This document shows, piece by piece, positions 8,975 through 19,030 of a DNA stretch of 64,000 nucleotides. Within the stretch, counting starts at the first letter, position 1. Each line of letters opens with the position of its first letter. Source of the DNA: Edwardsiella tarda ATCC 15947 = NBRC 105688 (GTDB lineage: Bacteria; Pseudomonadota; Gammaproteobacteria; Enterobacterales; Enterobacteriaceae); NCBI RefSeq assembly GCF_003113495.2, contig NZ_CP084506.1, positions 3,100,001 to 3,164,000 of the forward strand. Reading direction: 5' to 3'. A model generated the notes under the pieces. It made no database searches and was not told the origin of the DNA. It saw only the letters and a list, made by a program, of their open reading frames with translations. The translations under genes and the position numbers were made by a program.

Positions 8975-10471
8975 TTACAACGTGACACCGCTCTTGAAGA
9001 TCGCCAGCTCGCGAAAGTCGTTCTTCTCGTTACAGGTCGGCTCACCCTCGGCGATCGCGACGATCAGCTCGATAAACGTCTCCAGCAGCTGATCCATCGT
9101 CTTGCCCTGCAATAACTGCCCGGCGTCAAAGTCGATCCAATGCGGCTTCTTCTGCGCTAACGGGCTATTTGTCGCCAATTTAACGGTGGGCACGAAACCA
9201 CCGTATGGCGTGCCGCGTCCGGTACTGAATAGCACCATATGGCAGCCGGCGGCGGCCAGCGCGCTGGTGGCGATGGCGTCATTACCCGGCGCACTGAGCA
9301 GATTCAGCCCCGGCGTACGCAGGCGCTCACCGTAACGTAAGACATCCATCACATGGCTCTGACCGGCCTTCTGGGTACATCCCAGAGACTTCTCCTCCAG
9401 GGTAGTGATGCCGCCAGCCTTGTTACCCGGTGAGGGGTTTTCATAGATCGGCTGACGATGGTCGATAAAGTAACGCTTAAAATCGTTAACCATGGTCACC
9501 GTCTTGGCGAAGGTGGCCTCATCGCGACAACGGCTCATCAAGATGCGCTCGGCACCGAACATCTCCGGCACCTCAGTTAGCACGCTGGTACCTCCGTGGG
9601 CGATGACATAGTCGGAGAAGCGCCCCAATAGCGGGTTGGCGCTGATCCCCGAGAAGCCATCAGAGCCGCCACATTCCAAACCGAAGCGCAGCTCGCTCAG
9701 CCGCCCCGGCTGACGCTGGTCGCTTTGCATCAGCGTATACAGCTGCTGCAATTGCGCCACACCGGCCTCCACCTCATCCTCCTCCTGCTGACAGATCAGG
9801 AAGCGTACCCGCGCCGGATCGTAGTCGCCCAGCGTCTCGCGGAAGGCGGCGATCTGGTTGTTTTCACACCCCAGTCCCACCACCAGCACGCCACCGGCGT
9901 TGGGGTGACGCGCCATGTTCTGCAACACGGTACGGGTATTCAGGTGATCATCGCCCAACTGTGAGCAACCGAAGGTGTGACTAAACAGATGAGCGCCATC
10001 GATCCCCGGCGCCCCCTCGTTATCACGCAGGAAACGTTGCAACATCTGACGCGCCATGCCGTTAACACAGCCGACGGTCGGCAAGATCCACAGCTCGTTG
10101 CGGATCGCCACCTCACCATTGGCGCGACGATACAGCGCGATCGCACGATCCGCCGGTTGCGTCGTCGGTGCGACAAAGTCGGGCTGGTACTGATAGTCGT
10201 CCAGATCGCTGAGATTGGTACGCAGGTTCTGGGCATGCACGTGATCACCGGCGGCGATCGGCACTAAGGCGTGGCCGATCGGCAGGCCGTACTTGATGAT
10301 CATCTCCTGCGGCGCCAGATCGCATAGGGCCAGCTTATGTCCGCGCGCGATCGCCGCACGCAGCGTCAACTCAATGCCATCGCAGGTAATCGTCTCGCCA
10401 CAGGCTAGGTCACGCAGGGCAACCGCCACGTTATCTTGAGGATGGATCTGAATAATGCTTTGCATAGACAT
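8975..10471 (-). CDS. uxaA: Altronate dehydratase UxaA
   Basis: 498-residue cytosolic enzyme converting D-altronate to 2-keto-3-deoxygluconate in galacturonate catabolism. The short SAF-like N-terminal domain (KYGLPIGHAL, HVHAQNLRTNL) precedes the large UxaA/GarD catalytic domain with conserved Cys and His residues (GLGCENN, LECGGSDG, SLGCTQKAGQS). The first ATG has AAGGGA at 8 bases and is preferred over the ATG two codons later. It is the last gene of a uxaC-uxaB-uxaA run, 12 bases after uxaB. Confidence 0.95.
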   Translation of the reverse strand: MSMQSIIQIHPQDNVAVALRDLACGETITCDGIELTLRAAIARGHKLALCDLAPQEMIIKYGLPIGHALVPIAAGDHVHAQNLRTNLSDLDDYQYQPDFVAPTTQPADRAIALYRRANGEVAIRNELWILPTVGCVNGMARQMLQRFLRDNEGAPGIDGAHLFSHTFGCSQLGDDHLNTRTVLQNMARHPNAGGVLVVGLGCENNQIAAFRETLGDYDPARVRFLICQQEEDEVEAGVAQLQQLYTLMQSDQRQPGRLSELRFGLECGGSDGFSGISANPLLGRFSDYVIAHGGTSVLTEVPEMFGAERILMSRCRDEATFAKTVTMVNDFKRYFIDHRQPIYENPSPGNKAGGITTLEEKSLGCTQKAGQSHVMDVLRYGERLRTPGLNLLSAPGNDAIATSALAAAGCHMVLFSTGRGTPYGGFVPTVKLATNSPLAQKKPHWIDFDAGQLLQGKTMDQLLETFIELIVAIAEGEPTCNEKNDFRELAIFKSGVTL

Positions 10472-10483
10472 TGGCTCGTTCCC

Positions 10484-11962
10484 TTAACCGCAAGATACCG
10501 ACAAGGCGCTCAGCGCCGCACGCATGCCCTGCCGCTCGATAGCCTGTAACGCCGAGCTGACCTGTTGCGCCAATCCCGGCACCTGATTGAGATCTTGCCC
10601 CCAATGCGCCTGGTCGCCTAACACCGCCGCGACCAGCTCGTCCAGGCTCTGACGCCCTTCGCGTACCGCCTGCCAACCGTCGGCGTAAAAGGCCAACCAA
10701 TAGGCATCATCCTGCAGTGGATAAGGCTGCCCATCGCGTTCGCCGCGATAGAAGGCGATCAGGGCGGCTAAGGCGAAACTCAGGCGGAGCGGGGGGCGCC
10801 CCTGTTCGGCGCAATAAGCCAACAACTGCGGCAGGATGCGCGTGCGGAACTTGGTCATGCCGTTAAGGGCGATAGACAGCAGTTGATGCTGAATATAAGG
10901 GTTACGGAAACGGCTAAGTACCGCCGCCGCAAACGCATTCAACTCCTCGCGAGGTAGATCGAGCTGCGGGACAATCTCTTGGGAGATGGCCTGCTCCACA
11001 AAGGCTGCGACTTGAGCATCATCCATACTCTGACCGACACTATCCAACCCCGCCAGGTAGGCCACCGGCACCAACGCGGTGTGAGCGCCATTGAGAATCG
11101 CTACCTTACGCTCCTTATAAGGGCGAATATCCTGCACGATTCGAATGTTCAACGGCATCTGCGTAGCAGCGTAGGCATCCAGGCGTAGCGCCTGCGCCAG
11201 CCACTGCGGCCCCTGGATGACGAACAGATAAAAGTACTCCGCACTATCGAGGAAACCATCCTGGTAACCCAACTCGCTACACAACATCGCCGCCTCCTCC
11301 CGTGGATAACCGGTGACGATGCGATCGACCAGTGTGGAGCAGAAGGTATTGTGCTGACACAGCCACTGGTAGAAATCGGCGGGCAAGGCCCATTGCTCGG
11401 CATAGCGCAACACCAGCTCACGCAACGCCTCGCCGTTGTAGTCGATCAGCTCGCAGGGCAACACGATCCACCCTTTATCCGCCGCACCGGCAAAATGACA
11501 GAAGCGTTCGTACAACAAACGGGTCAGCTTGGCTGGAAAACTGGAAGGAGGGGCGTCCGTGAGACGATCTTGCTCGGCATAACTGATGCCCGCCTCGGTC
11601 GTGTTAGAGAAGACAAAGCGGATGTTGGGATCATGCGCCAACGCCAGGAACTGATCGAACTCCCGGTAGACGTTCAACTCGCGATTAACGCTACGGATCA
11701 CACGCCGTGTGGCGACCGCCTTCCCCTGTTCATCCAGACCGCGCACCAGCGTGGTATACAGGCCATCCTGGCTATTCAGCGAGGGGGGGAAATCGCTATC
11801 GATCGGCCGTACAACCACGATGCCAGCATCCAGATCGGTGTGCTCATTCAGCAGGTCTAGCTGCCAGTCGACGAAGGCGCGCAGGAAGTTGCCCTCGCCA
11901 AACTGGATCACTCTATCGGGGTGGCGACGACCGGGAAAGTTGCGACGATTCAGGGTTTGCAT
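10484..11962 (-). CDS. uxaB: Altronate oxidoreductase (tagaturonate reductase) UxaB
   Basis: 492-residue NADH-dependent reductase of the mannitol dehydrogenase family, turning D-tagaturonate into D-altronate. The N-terminus [18 protein letters not shown] is the nucleotide-binding start; the C-terminal domain carries the family motif [17 protein letters not shown] with the catalytic Lys and the NGAH loop. GAGGTAG precedes the ATG. In E. coli uxaB lies away from uxaCA; here it sits between uxaC and uxaA, completing the galacturonate route in one run. Confidence 0.95.
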   Translation of the reverse strand: MQTLNRRNFPGRRHPDRVIQFGEGNFLRAFVDWQLDLLNEHTDLDAGIVVVRPIDSDFPPSLNSQDGLYTTLVRGLDEQGKAVATRRVIRSVNRELNVYREFDQFLALAHDPNIRFVFSNTTEAGISYAEQDRLTDAPPSSFPAKLTRLLYERFCHFAGAADKGWIVLPCELIDYNGEALRELVLRYAEQWALPADFYQWLCQHNTFCSTLVDRIVTGYPREEAAMLCSELGYQDGFLDSAEYFYLFVIQGPQWLAQALRLDAYAATQMPLNIRIVQDIRPYKERKVAILNGAHTALVPVAYLAGLDSVGQSMDDAQVAAFVEQAISQEIVPQLDLPREELNAFAAAVLSRFRNPYIQHQLLSIALNGMTKFRTRILPQLLAYCAEQGRPPLRLSFALAALIAFYRGERDGQPYPLQDDAYWLAFYADGWQAVREGRQSLDELVAAVLGDQAHWGQDLNQVPGLAQQVSSALQAIERQGMRAALSALSVSCG

Positions 11963-12022
11963 CAGGAACTACCTCAATAGCAGGCCCTCCGCCCTGCGGC
12001 GGCCCGCGACAATCAATGGGAA

Positions 12023-12047
12023 TCGGCTACGACGCCGCCGTAGCCGA
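12023..12047 (-). other. Intercistronic hairpin between uxaC and uxaB
   Basis: TCGGCTACG and CGTAGCCGA form a perfect nine-base stem around a seven-base loop in the 99-base uxaC-uxaB gap. There is no U-tract, so it is more likely an mRNA-stabilising or processing element than a terminator; this is inference. Confidence 0.45.
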
Positions 12048-12061
12048 GATCTGCGCGATGA

Positions 12062-13471
12062 TTACAGTTCGATGGCGAAGTAATGCTTGGCGTTATCGAA
12101 GCTGATGTTTCTGACCATTTCGCCCAACAGCGCGATATCGGCCGGTGCCTCGCCCTGCTCCACCCAACGGCCGATCATCTGACACAAGATGCGGCGGAAA
12201 TACTCGTGGCGGGTATAGGAGAGGAAACTGCGGCTATCCGTCAACATCCCGACGAAGCGACTCAGCAGCCCCAACTGAGCCAACTGGGTCATCTGACGCT
12301 GCATACCATCTTTCTGATCGTTGAACCACCAGCCAGAACCAAACTGCATCTTGCCCGGTAGGCCTTCTCCCTGGAAGTTACCAATCATGGTGCCCAGGAC
12401 CTCATTGTCACGCGGATTCAGGCAATACAAGATGGTCTTCGCCAAGCCACCGTTACGGCTTTGGGCGTCCAACAGACGGGAAAGCGGTTGAGCGACCGGC
12501 GCATCGTTAATCGAGTCGAAGCCGATGTCGGGCCCCAGGCGTTCAAACATCGGCGTATTGTTGTTACGTAACGCGCCGATGTGATACTGCTGTACCCAAC
12601 CGCGCTGCCGGTACTCTGCCCCAAGGAACAACAGCACCGCCGTCTTGAACTGGGCGATCTCCGTTGTGCTCGGCGCAGCGCCGCTCAGGCGTCGCGCCAG
12701 GATCGCATCCAGTGTGGCCTCATCGGCTTCGGCATACAGCACCACGTCCAAGGCGTGATCGGAGACCTTACACCCCTGCTCGGCGAAGTAATCCATACGC
12801 ACCTTCAGCGCCTGGCACAGATCGGCGAAGCGCGTGATGTCGACATCCGCTACCGCGCTCAGATTAGCCATATACTCTGGGAAAATAGCGGCATCGATAT
12901 TGAACGCCTTATCCGGACGCCAGCTAGGTAATACCTTGGTGGTGAAACTGCTATCGGCGGCGATCGCCCGATGGTGACGTAAATCATCGATCGGATCGTC
13001 GGTGGTCCCCACCATCTTCACATTCATCTGACGCATGATTCCACGCGCCGTAAACGCCTCATCGGCTAATAAGTGATTGCATCGCGTCCAGATAGCCTCC
13101 GCCGTCGCACCGGATAACAGAGTGTCGCGGATCCCAAACGGACGACGTAGTTCAAGGTGGGTCCAATGGTATAACGGGTTACCAATAGTATGCGGCACCG
13201 TCTCCGCCCAGGCCTGAAACTTCTCACGATCGCTCGCATCGCCAGTACAGAAACGTTCTGCTACCCCATTGGTCCGCATCGCGCGCCACTTGTAGTGGTC
13301 GCCTTTCAACCAGATGTCATACAGGTTTTTGAAACGATAATCTTCGGCAATCTGCTCCGGAGGAAGGTGGCAGTGATAATCGAAAATAGGCTGTTCTGCC
13401 GCATAATCATGGTACAAGCGGCGGGCGAATTCGCTATCAAGCAAAAAATCTTCGGTCAAAAACTGAGACAT
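12062..13471 (-). CDS. uxaC: Uronate (glucuronate/galacturonate) isomerase UxaC
   Basis: 469 residues (E. coli 470). It catalyses the first intracellular step of hexuronate use, converting D-glucuronate to D-fructuronate and D-galacturonate to D-tagaturonate. Amidohydrolase-fold markers are the metal-binding [13 protein letters not shown] near residue 28 and the conserved C-terminal [20 protein letters not shown]. The ATG at 13471 with upstream GAGGA gives [11 protein letters not shown], matching the family start; a longer frame begins at 13501. First gene of the uxaCBA run, divergent from exuT. Confidence 0.96.
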   Translation of the reverse strand: MSQFLTEDFLLDSEFARRLYHDYAAEQPIFDYHCHLPPEQIAEDYRFKNLYDIWLKGDHYKWRAMRTNGVAERFCTGDASDREKFQAWAETVPHTIGNPLYHWTHLELRRPFGIRDTLLSGATAEAIWTRCNHLLADEAFTARGIMRQMNVKMVGTTDDPIDDLRHHRAIAADSSFTTKVLPSWRPDKAFNIDAAIFPEYMANLSAVADVDITRFADLCQALKVRMDYFAEQGCKVSDHALDVVLYAEADEATLDAILARRLSGAAPSTTEIAQFKTAVLLFLGAEYRQRGWVQQYHIGALRNNNTPMFERLGPDIGFDSINDAPVAQPLSRLLDAQSRNGGLAKTILYCLNPRDNEVLGTMIGNFQGEGLPGKMQFGSGWWFNDQKDGMQRQMTQLAQLGLLSRFVGMLTDSRSFLSYTRHEYFRRILCQMIGRWVEQGEAPADIALLGEMVRNISFDNAKHYFAIEL

Positions 13472-13989
13472 AATCGGGTTCCTCAGATGCGGTGGATGCA
13501 CTCGCTCGGGGGTGCGCTGGCGAAAGTTATCACACCAATTTAAAAGTTAGTCCAGAACTTTATCCAGCTTTGCGGACTGTATGACAAAAAACGTCATGAC
13601 GTGACGAGAAAAGCATCAGTACAGCCAGAGATAGATTCCATAAATTATGATGATCATTATTCCGTAATCCAATTATGGTTTTTGTGATAGCTCTCAATCT
13701 TTGAATCTGTATGACAAGTTATCTTAGCCGTCGAAGTAACTCGGCTGAGTGTCAACCAATTTAGCCCATTGTGGTTTGACCAATATTCAGCAAGTACGCC
13801 ATAGCGAGATTATCCGTCTCATCACTACGCCACTGTCAGGGTGTAGTGGATTGCTGGTGTGCGCCATCATTCCTGGTAGCAGGAGTACACGCTAACCATC
13901 GCACCCTTGGCTCCGCCAAGGGGCTAGGCCGTCTTATGCCTAAACGGCGAGCGACATGGTTAAATCATGAAACGGGGGAGAGAGTTTAA
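13472..13989. promoter_or_regulatory. uxaC-exuT divergent control region, candidate CRP and ExuR sites
   Basis: This 518-base gap has no gene. TGTGA-N6-TCAAT at 13683-13698 matches eight of ten key CRP positions. Three ACCAAT hexamers (13534, 13755, 13779) resemble half-sites of the ExuR/UxuR operator; the last is preceded by ATTGTGGT (13768), forming a near palindrome. In E. coli the hexuronate genes are controlled by CRP and ExuR, so these sites are plausible, but I recall the operator motif from memory and none is proven. Confidence 0.45.
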
Positions 13990-15285
13990 ATGCGTAAAAT
14001 CAAAGGATTGCGCTGGTACATGATCGGCCTGGTGACCATCGGGACGGTTCTAGGCTACCTGACGCGCAACGCCGTCGCCGTCGCCGCACCCGCACTGGAA
14101 GATACGTTACACATCACCACACAACAGTACTCCTATATCATCGCCGCCTACTCTGCCTGCTATACCATCATGCAACCGGTCGCCGGTTATGTACTGGATT
14201 TATTGGGTACCAAAATTGGTTACGCGGTATTTGCCTTATTGTGGGCACTGTTCTGTATGGGAACCGCATTGGCCAATAGCTGGGGTGGTCTGGCCATTGC
14301 GCGCGGCGCGGTTGGTATGGCCGAGGCGGCGATGATCCCGGCCGGTCTCAAGGCCTCCTCGGAATGGTTTCCCGCCAAAGAGCGCTCAATTGCCGTCGGT
14401 TACTTTAACGTCGGCTCTTCCATCGGAGGGATGATCGCGCCGCCGTTAGTCGTATGGGCGATCATGGTACACAGCTGGGAGATGGCGTTCATCATCACCG
14501 GTGTCCTAAGCCTGGCCTGGGCGATTGGCTGGCTGATCTTCTACAAACAGCCCAAAGATCAAAAGCGCCTCAGTGAGGAGGAACGCCAGTACATCCTCAG
14601 CGGCCAAGAGGCACAACATCAGAGCGGTAACGCCGAGCGCATGTCGGCCTGGCAGATCCTACGCAATCGCCAGTTTTGGGGCATCGCGCTGCCGCGTTTC
14701 CTTGCCGAACCGGCTTGGGGGACCTTTAACGCCTGGATCCCGTTATTCATGTTTAAAGCCTATGGATTCAATCTGAAAGAGATCGCCATGTTCGCCTGGA
14801 TGCCGATGTTGTTCGCCGATTTAGGCTGCATCGTTGGGGGGTATCTGCCGCCACTGTTCCAGAAGTACCTCAAGGTTAACCTGATCGTCTCGCGTAAACT
14901 GGTGGTGACGCTAGGCGCGCTGTTAATGATCGGCCCTGGGATGATCGGCCTGTTTAGTAGTCCCTATATCGCCATCGCCCTGTTATGTGTCGGAGGATTC
15001 GCTCACCAGGCTCTCTCGGGATCGCTGATCACCCTCTCCTCTGACGTCTTTGGCCGTAATGAGGTGGCGACCGCCAACGGCCTGACGGGGATGGCGGCCT
15101 GGACGGCCAGCACCCTGTTTGCCTTGGTGGTCGGCGCGCTGGCCGATACGATCGGATTCAGCCCGCTGTTCGCCTGCTTGGCCGTCTTTGATCTGCTTGG
15201 TGCGCTGGTCATCTGGACGGTACTACAGAATCGTAACGCGAACGACCCCTTACCGCGCCCTCAACCCGCTAACGCTAACGCCTAA
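13990..15285 (+). CDS. exuT: Hexuronate transporter ExuT
   Basis: 431-residue MFS permease of the anion:cation symporter (ACS) family, with twelve predicted helices. It imports D-galacturonate and D-glucuronate. The start MRKIKGLRWYMIGLVTIGTV, the motif RNAVAVAAPALEDTLHI and the loop between helices 2 and 3 are ACS-like. A strong GGGGGAGAG site precedes the ATG. Divergent from uxaC, with exuR following; same order as E. coli. Confidence 0.96.
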   Translation: MRKIKGLRWYMIGLVTIGTVLGYLTRNAVAVAAPALEDTLHITTQQYSYIIAAYSACYTIMQPVAGYVLDLLGTKIGYAVFALLWALFCMGTALANSWGGLAIARGAVGMAEAAMIPAGLKASSEWFPAKERSIAVGYFNVGSSIGGMIAPPLVVWAIMVHSWEMAFIITGVLSLAWAIGWLIFYKQPKDQKRLSEEERQYILSGQEAQHQSGNAERMSAWQILRNRQFWGIALPRFLAEPAWGTFNAWIPLFMFKAYGFNLKEIAMFAWMPMLFADLGCIVGGYLPPLFQKYLKVNLIVSRKLVVTLGALLMIGPGMIGLFSSPYIAIALLCVGGFAHQALSGSLITLSSDVFGRNEVATANGLTGMAAWTASTLFALVVGALADTIGFSPLFACLAVFDLLGALVIWTVLQNRNANDPLPRPQPANANA

Positions 15286-15302
15286 TCTCTTCTGCGCTAA
15301 AC

Positions 15303-15324
15303 ACCCGCCACTAGGCGGGTTCTT
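15303..15324 (+). terminator. Probable exuT terminator
   Basis: ACCCGCC (15303-15309) and GGCGGGT (15314-15320) form a seven-base stem with a four-base loop, followed by TCTT. The U-tract is short, so termination strength is uncertain. Confidence 0.5.
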
Positions 15325-15466
15325 AGCCCCTGTCATTTTGTTCGCGGAGGGTCACACTCCACACGCTTGCGGCTAGTGACAACACGGTGAAAAGTGGTAT
15401 AACAACTCGCATCATGACGTCGAGTTACTCGACGCCTGCGTCTTCACCCTCTAACCGAGCACGAAT

Positions 15467-16234
15467 ATGGAATGCACGAGACTCTACCAACAGCTGGCCG
15501 CCGAACTGAAACAACGCATTGAGGGCGGCGTCTACCCTGTCGGCGATAAACTCCCCGCCGAGCGCTTCATCGCCGAGGAGATGGATGTCAGCCGCACCGT
15601 GGTGCGCGAGGCCATCATCATGCTAGAGGTCGAAGGGTATGTTGAAGTGCGTAAGGGCTCCGGCATCCACGTGATCAGCAACCAGCCCAAATCGCTGATC
15701 CTGCCAGATACGGCTATCGAGTTTGCCAGCGCCGGGCCATTCGAACTGTTACAGGCTCGTCAGTTGATCGAGAGTAATGTCGCCGAGTTCGCCGCGACAC
15801 AGGTCACCAAGCAGGATATCGTCGCGCTGATGGAGATCCAGGAGCGTGCTCGCCAGGAAGACCGCTTCCGCGACTCGGAGTGGGATCTCAAATTCCATGT
15901 CCAGGTCGCGCTGGCGACACAGAATAGCGCCATGGCTACCATCGTCGAGAAGATGTGGAGCCAGCGCATTCATAACCCCTATTGGCAAAAGCTGCATGAG
16001 CATATCGATGATAAATCGATCGAAAGCTGGTGCGAAGATCACGATAAGATCCTCAAGGCGTTGATCCGCAAAGATCCGTATGGTGCGAAGATCGCCATGT
16101 GGCAGCATCTGGAAAATACCAAGCAGATGCTGTTCCACGCGACCACCGATGATTTCGAGTTCAACGTCGACCGCTACCTATTCGCCGAGAACCCGGTGGT
16201 GCATCTAGACGCCGTCGCCAACGGCAATAAATAA
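15467..16234 (+). CDS. exuR: GntR/FadR-family repressor ExuR
   Basis: 255-residue transcriptional repressor of hexuronate genes. The N-terminal winged helix shows the GntR signature [30 protein letters not shown] (split by family position near residues 24-53) and RKGSGIHV; the C-terminal helical FCD effector domain follows, with metal/ligand-binding His residues ([15 protein letters not shown]). Nearly the same length as E. coli ExuR (258). It lies ~180 bases after exuT with its own gap, so separate autoregulated transcription is likely. Confidence 0.95.
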   Translation: MECTRLYQQLAAELKQRIEGGVYPVGDKLPAERFIAEEMDVSRTVVREAIIMLEVEGYVEVRKGSGIHVISNQPKSLILPDTAIEFASAGPFELLQARQLIESNVAEFAATQVTKQDIVALMEIQERARQEDRFRDSEWDLKFHVQVALATQNSAMATIVEKMWSQRIHNPYWQKLHEHIDDKSIESWCEDHDKILKALIRKDPYGAKIAMWQHLENTKQMLFHATTDDFEFNVDRYLFAENPVVHLDAVANGNK

Positions 16235-16269
16235 CGCCCCCATTGTATCCGACATAAATAGGCTCCTAT

Positions 16270-16350
16270 AATATCTCTAGGTGATGGTGTTCCACCCTTA
16301 ATTCATGAGATGGATTAAAAACCGCCGGGGATAACCGAGAGTCAGTCGAG
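16270..16350 (+). ncRNA. Probable fluoride riboswitch (crcB motif)
   Basis: The core GGTGATGGTGTTCCACC (16280-16296) matches the conserved GGnGAUGGnGUUCnCC hairpin that opens fluoride riboswitches. A TTAAT/ATTAA stem and an AACCGCC segment follow. It lies ~220 bases before crcB, a fluoride channel gene and a standard partner of this RNA. The rest of the fold is not fully matched by eye, so the boundaries and pseudoknot partner are uncertain. A covariance search with the crcB family model would settle it. Confidence 0.7.
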
Positions 16351-16513
16351 ATAGGTCATCACGTCCGCTTTCGCTGCTCCCTGCCCCGCGCTGATGACGC
16401 CTGGCAAAACGACGCGTTTCTCCGTCATCGGCGGGGCGTGCGCTTGCCCGGCGTTGTTCGTTTCCCGTGGCCTGCGCATTCCCCCATAACTTAGGTTTGT
16501 AAAGGAGTCCGCC

Positions 16514-16903
16514 ATGAATTATGGCCTCACACTGTTAGTCGTCGCCTGTGGCGGCGCACTCGGCGCCATCAGCCGCTTCCAAATCACCAATTGGTTCAAT
16601 TCCTGGTTTGGTAACGCGTTTCCCTATGCCACCCTCACCGTCAATGTCATCGGCTGTTTCATCATGGGTGCCCTGGTTTCCATGCTGAATAGCGGCGCGT
16701 TGATTGCGCCACACTGGCGTCCGCTGATCGGGGTCGGCTTCCTCGGTGCATTGACGACCTTCTCGACCTTCTCTTTCGATACCTTTGCCCTCTTTAGCGA
16801 GGGGTTCTGGCTGAAAGCGATGGTGAACGTGCTACTCAACCTGATCCTGTGCATGGCTGCCGTCAGCGCCGGTTACTATCTGCTCATGTCTCGTAGTGCG
16901 TAA
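16514..16903 (+). CDS. crcB: Fluoride channel FluC/CrcB
   Basis: 129-residue four-helix membrane protein exporting fluoride. The family pattern is clear: GGALGAISRF at the start, LTVNVIGCFIMG in helix 2, and GFLGALTTFSTFSFDTF, which contains the Phe box and central Na+-site region. Length is normal (~125-130) for the dual-topology dimeric channel. AAGGAG lies 7 bases before the ATG. The upstream crcB-motif RNA suggests induction by fluoride. Confidence 0.95.
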   Translation: MNYGLTLLVVACGGALGAISRFQITNWFNSWFGNAFPYATLTVNVIGCFIMGALVSMLNSGALIAPHWRPLIGVGFLGALTTFSTFSFDTFALFSEGFWLKAMVNVLLNLILCMAAVSAGYYLLMSRSA

Positions 16904-17094
16904 AATGGGAGAGTCGGGAGAAAGTCCGCTTTATCAGTCTGTTCCAGCGATTTTGTCCTACAAAACTGGCGGGCGGATAGTGTATAAATTGCGCAAAATT
17001 ACCCGATAAATCCCTATTTTGGGCTGTTTCAGCGTCAACGATTTTGCTAAAGTGAGCGCCTGTTTTTCTGTCTGTATCTGGAAACGACAAAATA

Positions 17095-17559
17095 TTGAAG
17101 CGTGTAACCTCTGCCTCCTTATTGCTATTGCTTCTCTGCTGGGCCGCTACGGCCATCGGCAAGATGGGGGCATGGCATTATCAGGCCACGGTCTCGCTTC
17201 CCCTCGCCCCGCTCCCATGTAATACGGCAGGATACCACGCCGATTATCGTGAGCCGGCTGGCAATCTCTGCCTGCGTCGCATCCAGCACAACCGGAAGAT
17301 CAGCGCGCTGATCCGTTCGCATCAATGCGGCGGCAGCGAAGCTGAACGCAATGGCGTCATCCCACCAGACATGGCGCCACCGGAAACACGCCGTCCCTAT
17401 ACGCCCCAAGCGTCGGGTTACGACGGCGATGATGCCCGCCTATCACGCATTCTGCTGCGTACTCTCCAGCTTCCTCCTCATCATCATCGGCTAGGAGGCT
17501 GGAAAGAAAGCAACATCCTGTATCGCGGCCAAGTGACCTATCATCCCGCGCTCGCCTAA
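17095..17559 (+). CDS. Hypothetical secreted protein, TTG start
   Basis: I do not recognise this 154-residue ORF. It begins with a basic N-terminus and a leucine-rich hydrophobic stretch (residues ~6-21) that looks like a signal peptide; the LLLLC sequence could also be a poor lipobox. The start is TTG with a weak GGAAA 12 bases upstream. The mature part is rich in Arg, His and Pro, has four cysteines and no known motif, and its second half does not look like a typical folded protein. It could be a lineage-specific periplasmic protein, a frameshifted remnant or chance. It occupies the exuR/crcB-yqjA interval, where E. coli has no gene. Confidence 0.4.
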   Translation: MKRVTSASLLLLLLCWAATAIGKMGAWHYQATVSLPLAPLPCNTAGYHADYREPAGNLCLRRIQHNRKISALIRSHQCGGSEAERNGVIPPDMAPPETRRPYTPQASGYDGDDARLSRILLRTLQLPPHHHRLGGWKESNILYRGQVTYHPALA

Positions 17560-17657
17560 ACTCATGGTGTTATATGAGGCGAACGTTGGCCACGAGCTCC
17601 TCCGCTCGTATTGGCTGAAGCGGTAAGCGTTCCCTCCGCAATCTCTGCTAGGAATTC

Positions 17658-18341
17658 GTGATGGAAATTATTCAACAACTCATTACTGCCCTGTGGCATC
17701 AGGACTATGAAACGCTAGCGAATCCTGCGCTGGTATGGACGATCTACGGCATTCTTTTCGTGATCCTGTTTCTGGAAAACGGTCTACTGCCAGCCGCCTT
17801 TCTGCCAGGCGATAGCCTGTTGATCTTGGTTGGGGTCTTGATCGCCCGCGATACGATGGACTTCCCGCTGACGCTCTTGGTGCTCACCTCTGCGGCCAGC
17901 CTAGGCTGCTGGCTCGGCTACTTGCAGGGACGTTGGCTGGGTAATACCCACCTAGTACAAAAATGGTTATCGCATCTCCCCTCGCACTACCACCAGCGTG
18001 CCCATCAGCTATTCCATCGCCATGGCCTCGCCGCCCTATTGATCGGCCGCTTTCTGGCGTTTGTACGCACCCTATTGCCATTAATCGCCGGGCTATCGGG
18101 GCTAAACGGGGCTCGCTTTCAGTTCTTCAACTGGGCCAGCGGATTGCTGTGGGTACTGATCCTCACCACGCTGGGCTACATCTTGGGTAAAACACCGCTG
18201 TTTTTACGCTATGAAGATCAACTGATGAACCTGCTGATGCTACTGCCACTGGTCCTACTGATCTTTGGCCTGGGCGGATCACTGCTGGTGCTGTGGCGGA
18301 AAAAACATCGCCAGCCTAGCAGCAAAGGCCCGAGGGAATAA
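17658..18341 (+). CDS. yqjA: DedA-family membrane protein YqjA
   Basis: 227-residue DedA/SNARE-associated family membrane protein, implicated in E. coli in osmosensing, proton-motive-force maintenance and undecaprenyl-phosphate or lipid handling together with YghB. The DedA hallmarks [20 protein letters not shown] near residue 40 and [20 protein letters not shown] near residue 130 carry the essential acidic and Arg residues. AGGAA precedes the ATG. mzrA starts two bases after the stop, so they form one unit. Confidence 0.95.
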   Translation: MMEIIQQLITALWHQDYETLANPALVWTIYGILFVILFLENGLLPAAFLPGDSLLILVGVLIARDTMDFPLTLLVLTSAASLGCWLGYLQGRWLGNTHLVQKWLSHLPSHYHQRAHQLFHRHGLAALLIGRFLAFVRTLLPLIAGLSGLNGARFQFFNWASGLLWVLILTTLGYILGKTPLFLRYEDQLMNLLMLLPLVLLIFGLGGSLLVLWRKKHRQPSSKGPRE

Positions 18342-18342
18342 C

Positions 18343-18756
18343 GTGAGCCAGGCATATCAACCGCCATGCATAACTCGCTGGGGCTGGAAACGTCTGTTAG
18401 GCCTGTTGCTATTTATCGTCGCGGCGCTAGCGGCGGTGATCCTACCGCAGTTGAGCCATAAAGAGGTATCGCTCCAGATCCGCGCGACCCATAGCGGCCT
18501 GGCGACGCCCGACGGCTTCTTCGTCTATCAAAAATTGGATGAGAATGGCATCGACATCGCCAGTATTACACCGGATCGCGATGGCCTGGTCGTACGACTG
18601 GCGCGCCCAGAGCAGCACTCTCTGGCCTTGCAAGTTCTACTGCGTGAGCTGCCCCCCGGCTACAGCATCGCCGACAAGATCCTACATCGCTCGCTATTTC
18701 ATCGGAGTGAGCGAGCTGGTGAGGCACTCTCCTACAGTGGTGGCAACGACCATTGA
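18343..18756 (+). CDS. mzrA: EnvZ/OmpR modulator MzrA
   Basis: 137-residue single-pass inner-membrane protein with the helix at ~residues 15-37 and a periplasmic domain. In E. coli MzrA binds EnvZ and links it to Cpx signalling. The GTG at 18343, eight bases after GAGG and two after the yqjA stop, is the preferred start; an in-frame ATG at 18265 lies within yqjA. The [14 protein letters not shown] and [12 protein letters not shown] segments match the family. Translational coupling with yqjA is likely. Confidence 0.88.
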   Translation: MSQAYQPPCITRWGWKRLLGLLLFIVAALAAVILPQLSHKEVSLQIRATHSGLATPDGFFVYQKLDENGIDIASITPDRDGLVVRLARPEQHSLALQVLLRELPPGYSIADKILHRSLFHRSERAGEALSYSGGNDH

Positions 18757-18760
18757 TACC

Positions 18761-18788
18761 GAGGTGGGACGCTGAAGCGTCCCACCTC
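18761..18788 (+). terminator. Hairpin after mzrA
   Basis: GAGGTGGGACGCT (18761-18773) and AGCGTCCCACCTC (18776-18788) form a perfect 13-base stem with a two-base turn just after mzrA. The downstream bases lack a U-tract, so it may be a stabilising 3' end or a Rho-associated structure rather than an intrinsic terminator. Confidence 0.5.
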
Positions 18789-19030
18789 CGATTCCCCCAC
18801 TGTACGCCCCGCTCCAGCACCCGTTAACCTAAGAGGCCGCGCTAAATCCGGCGCCCCGCCTGGCGATGCCACACTATCTGCCAGGGATAGCGAGAGTACG
18901 CCTAAACTGTCTGCAATATTTTACGATAAAGCCAAATTATTACAGGCTGTTGACCCGCCATACCCTTTGCACTCTCCCTAAAAGCCAGCTATGTTGAAAG
19001 TCCATGTCAGTAACGTGAAGGAGCGTAACA

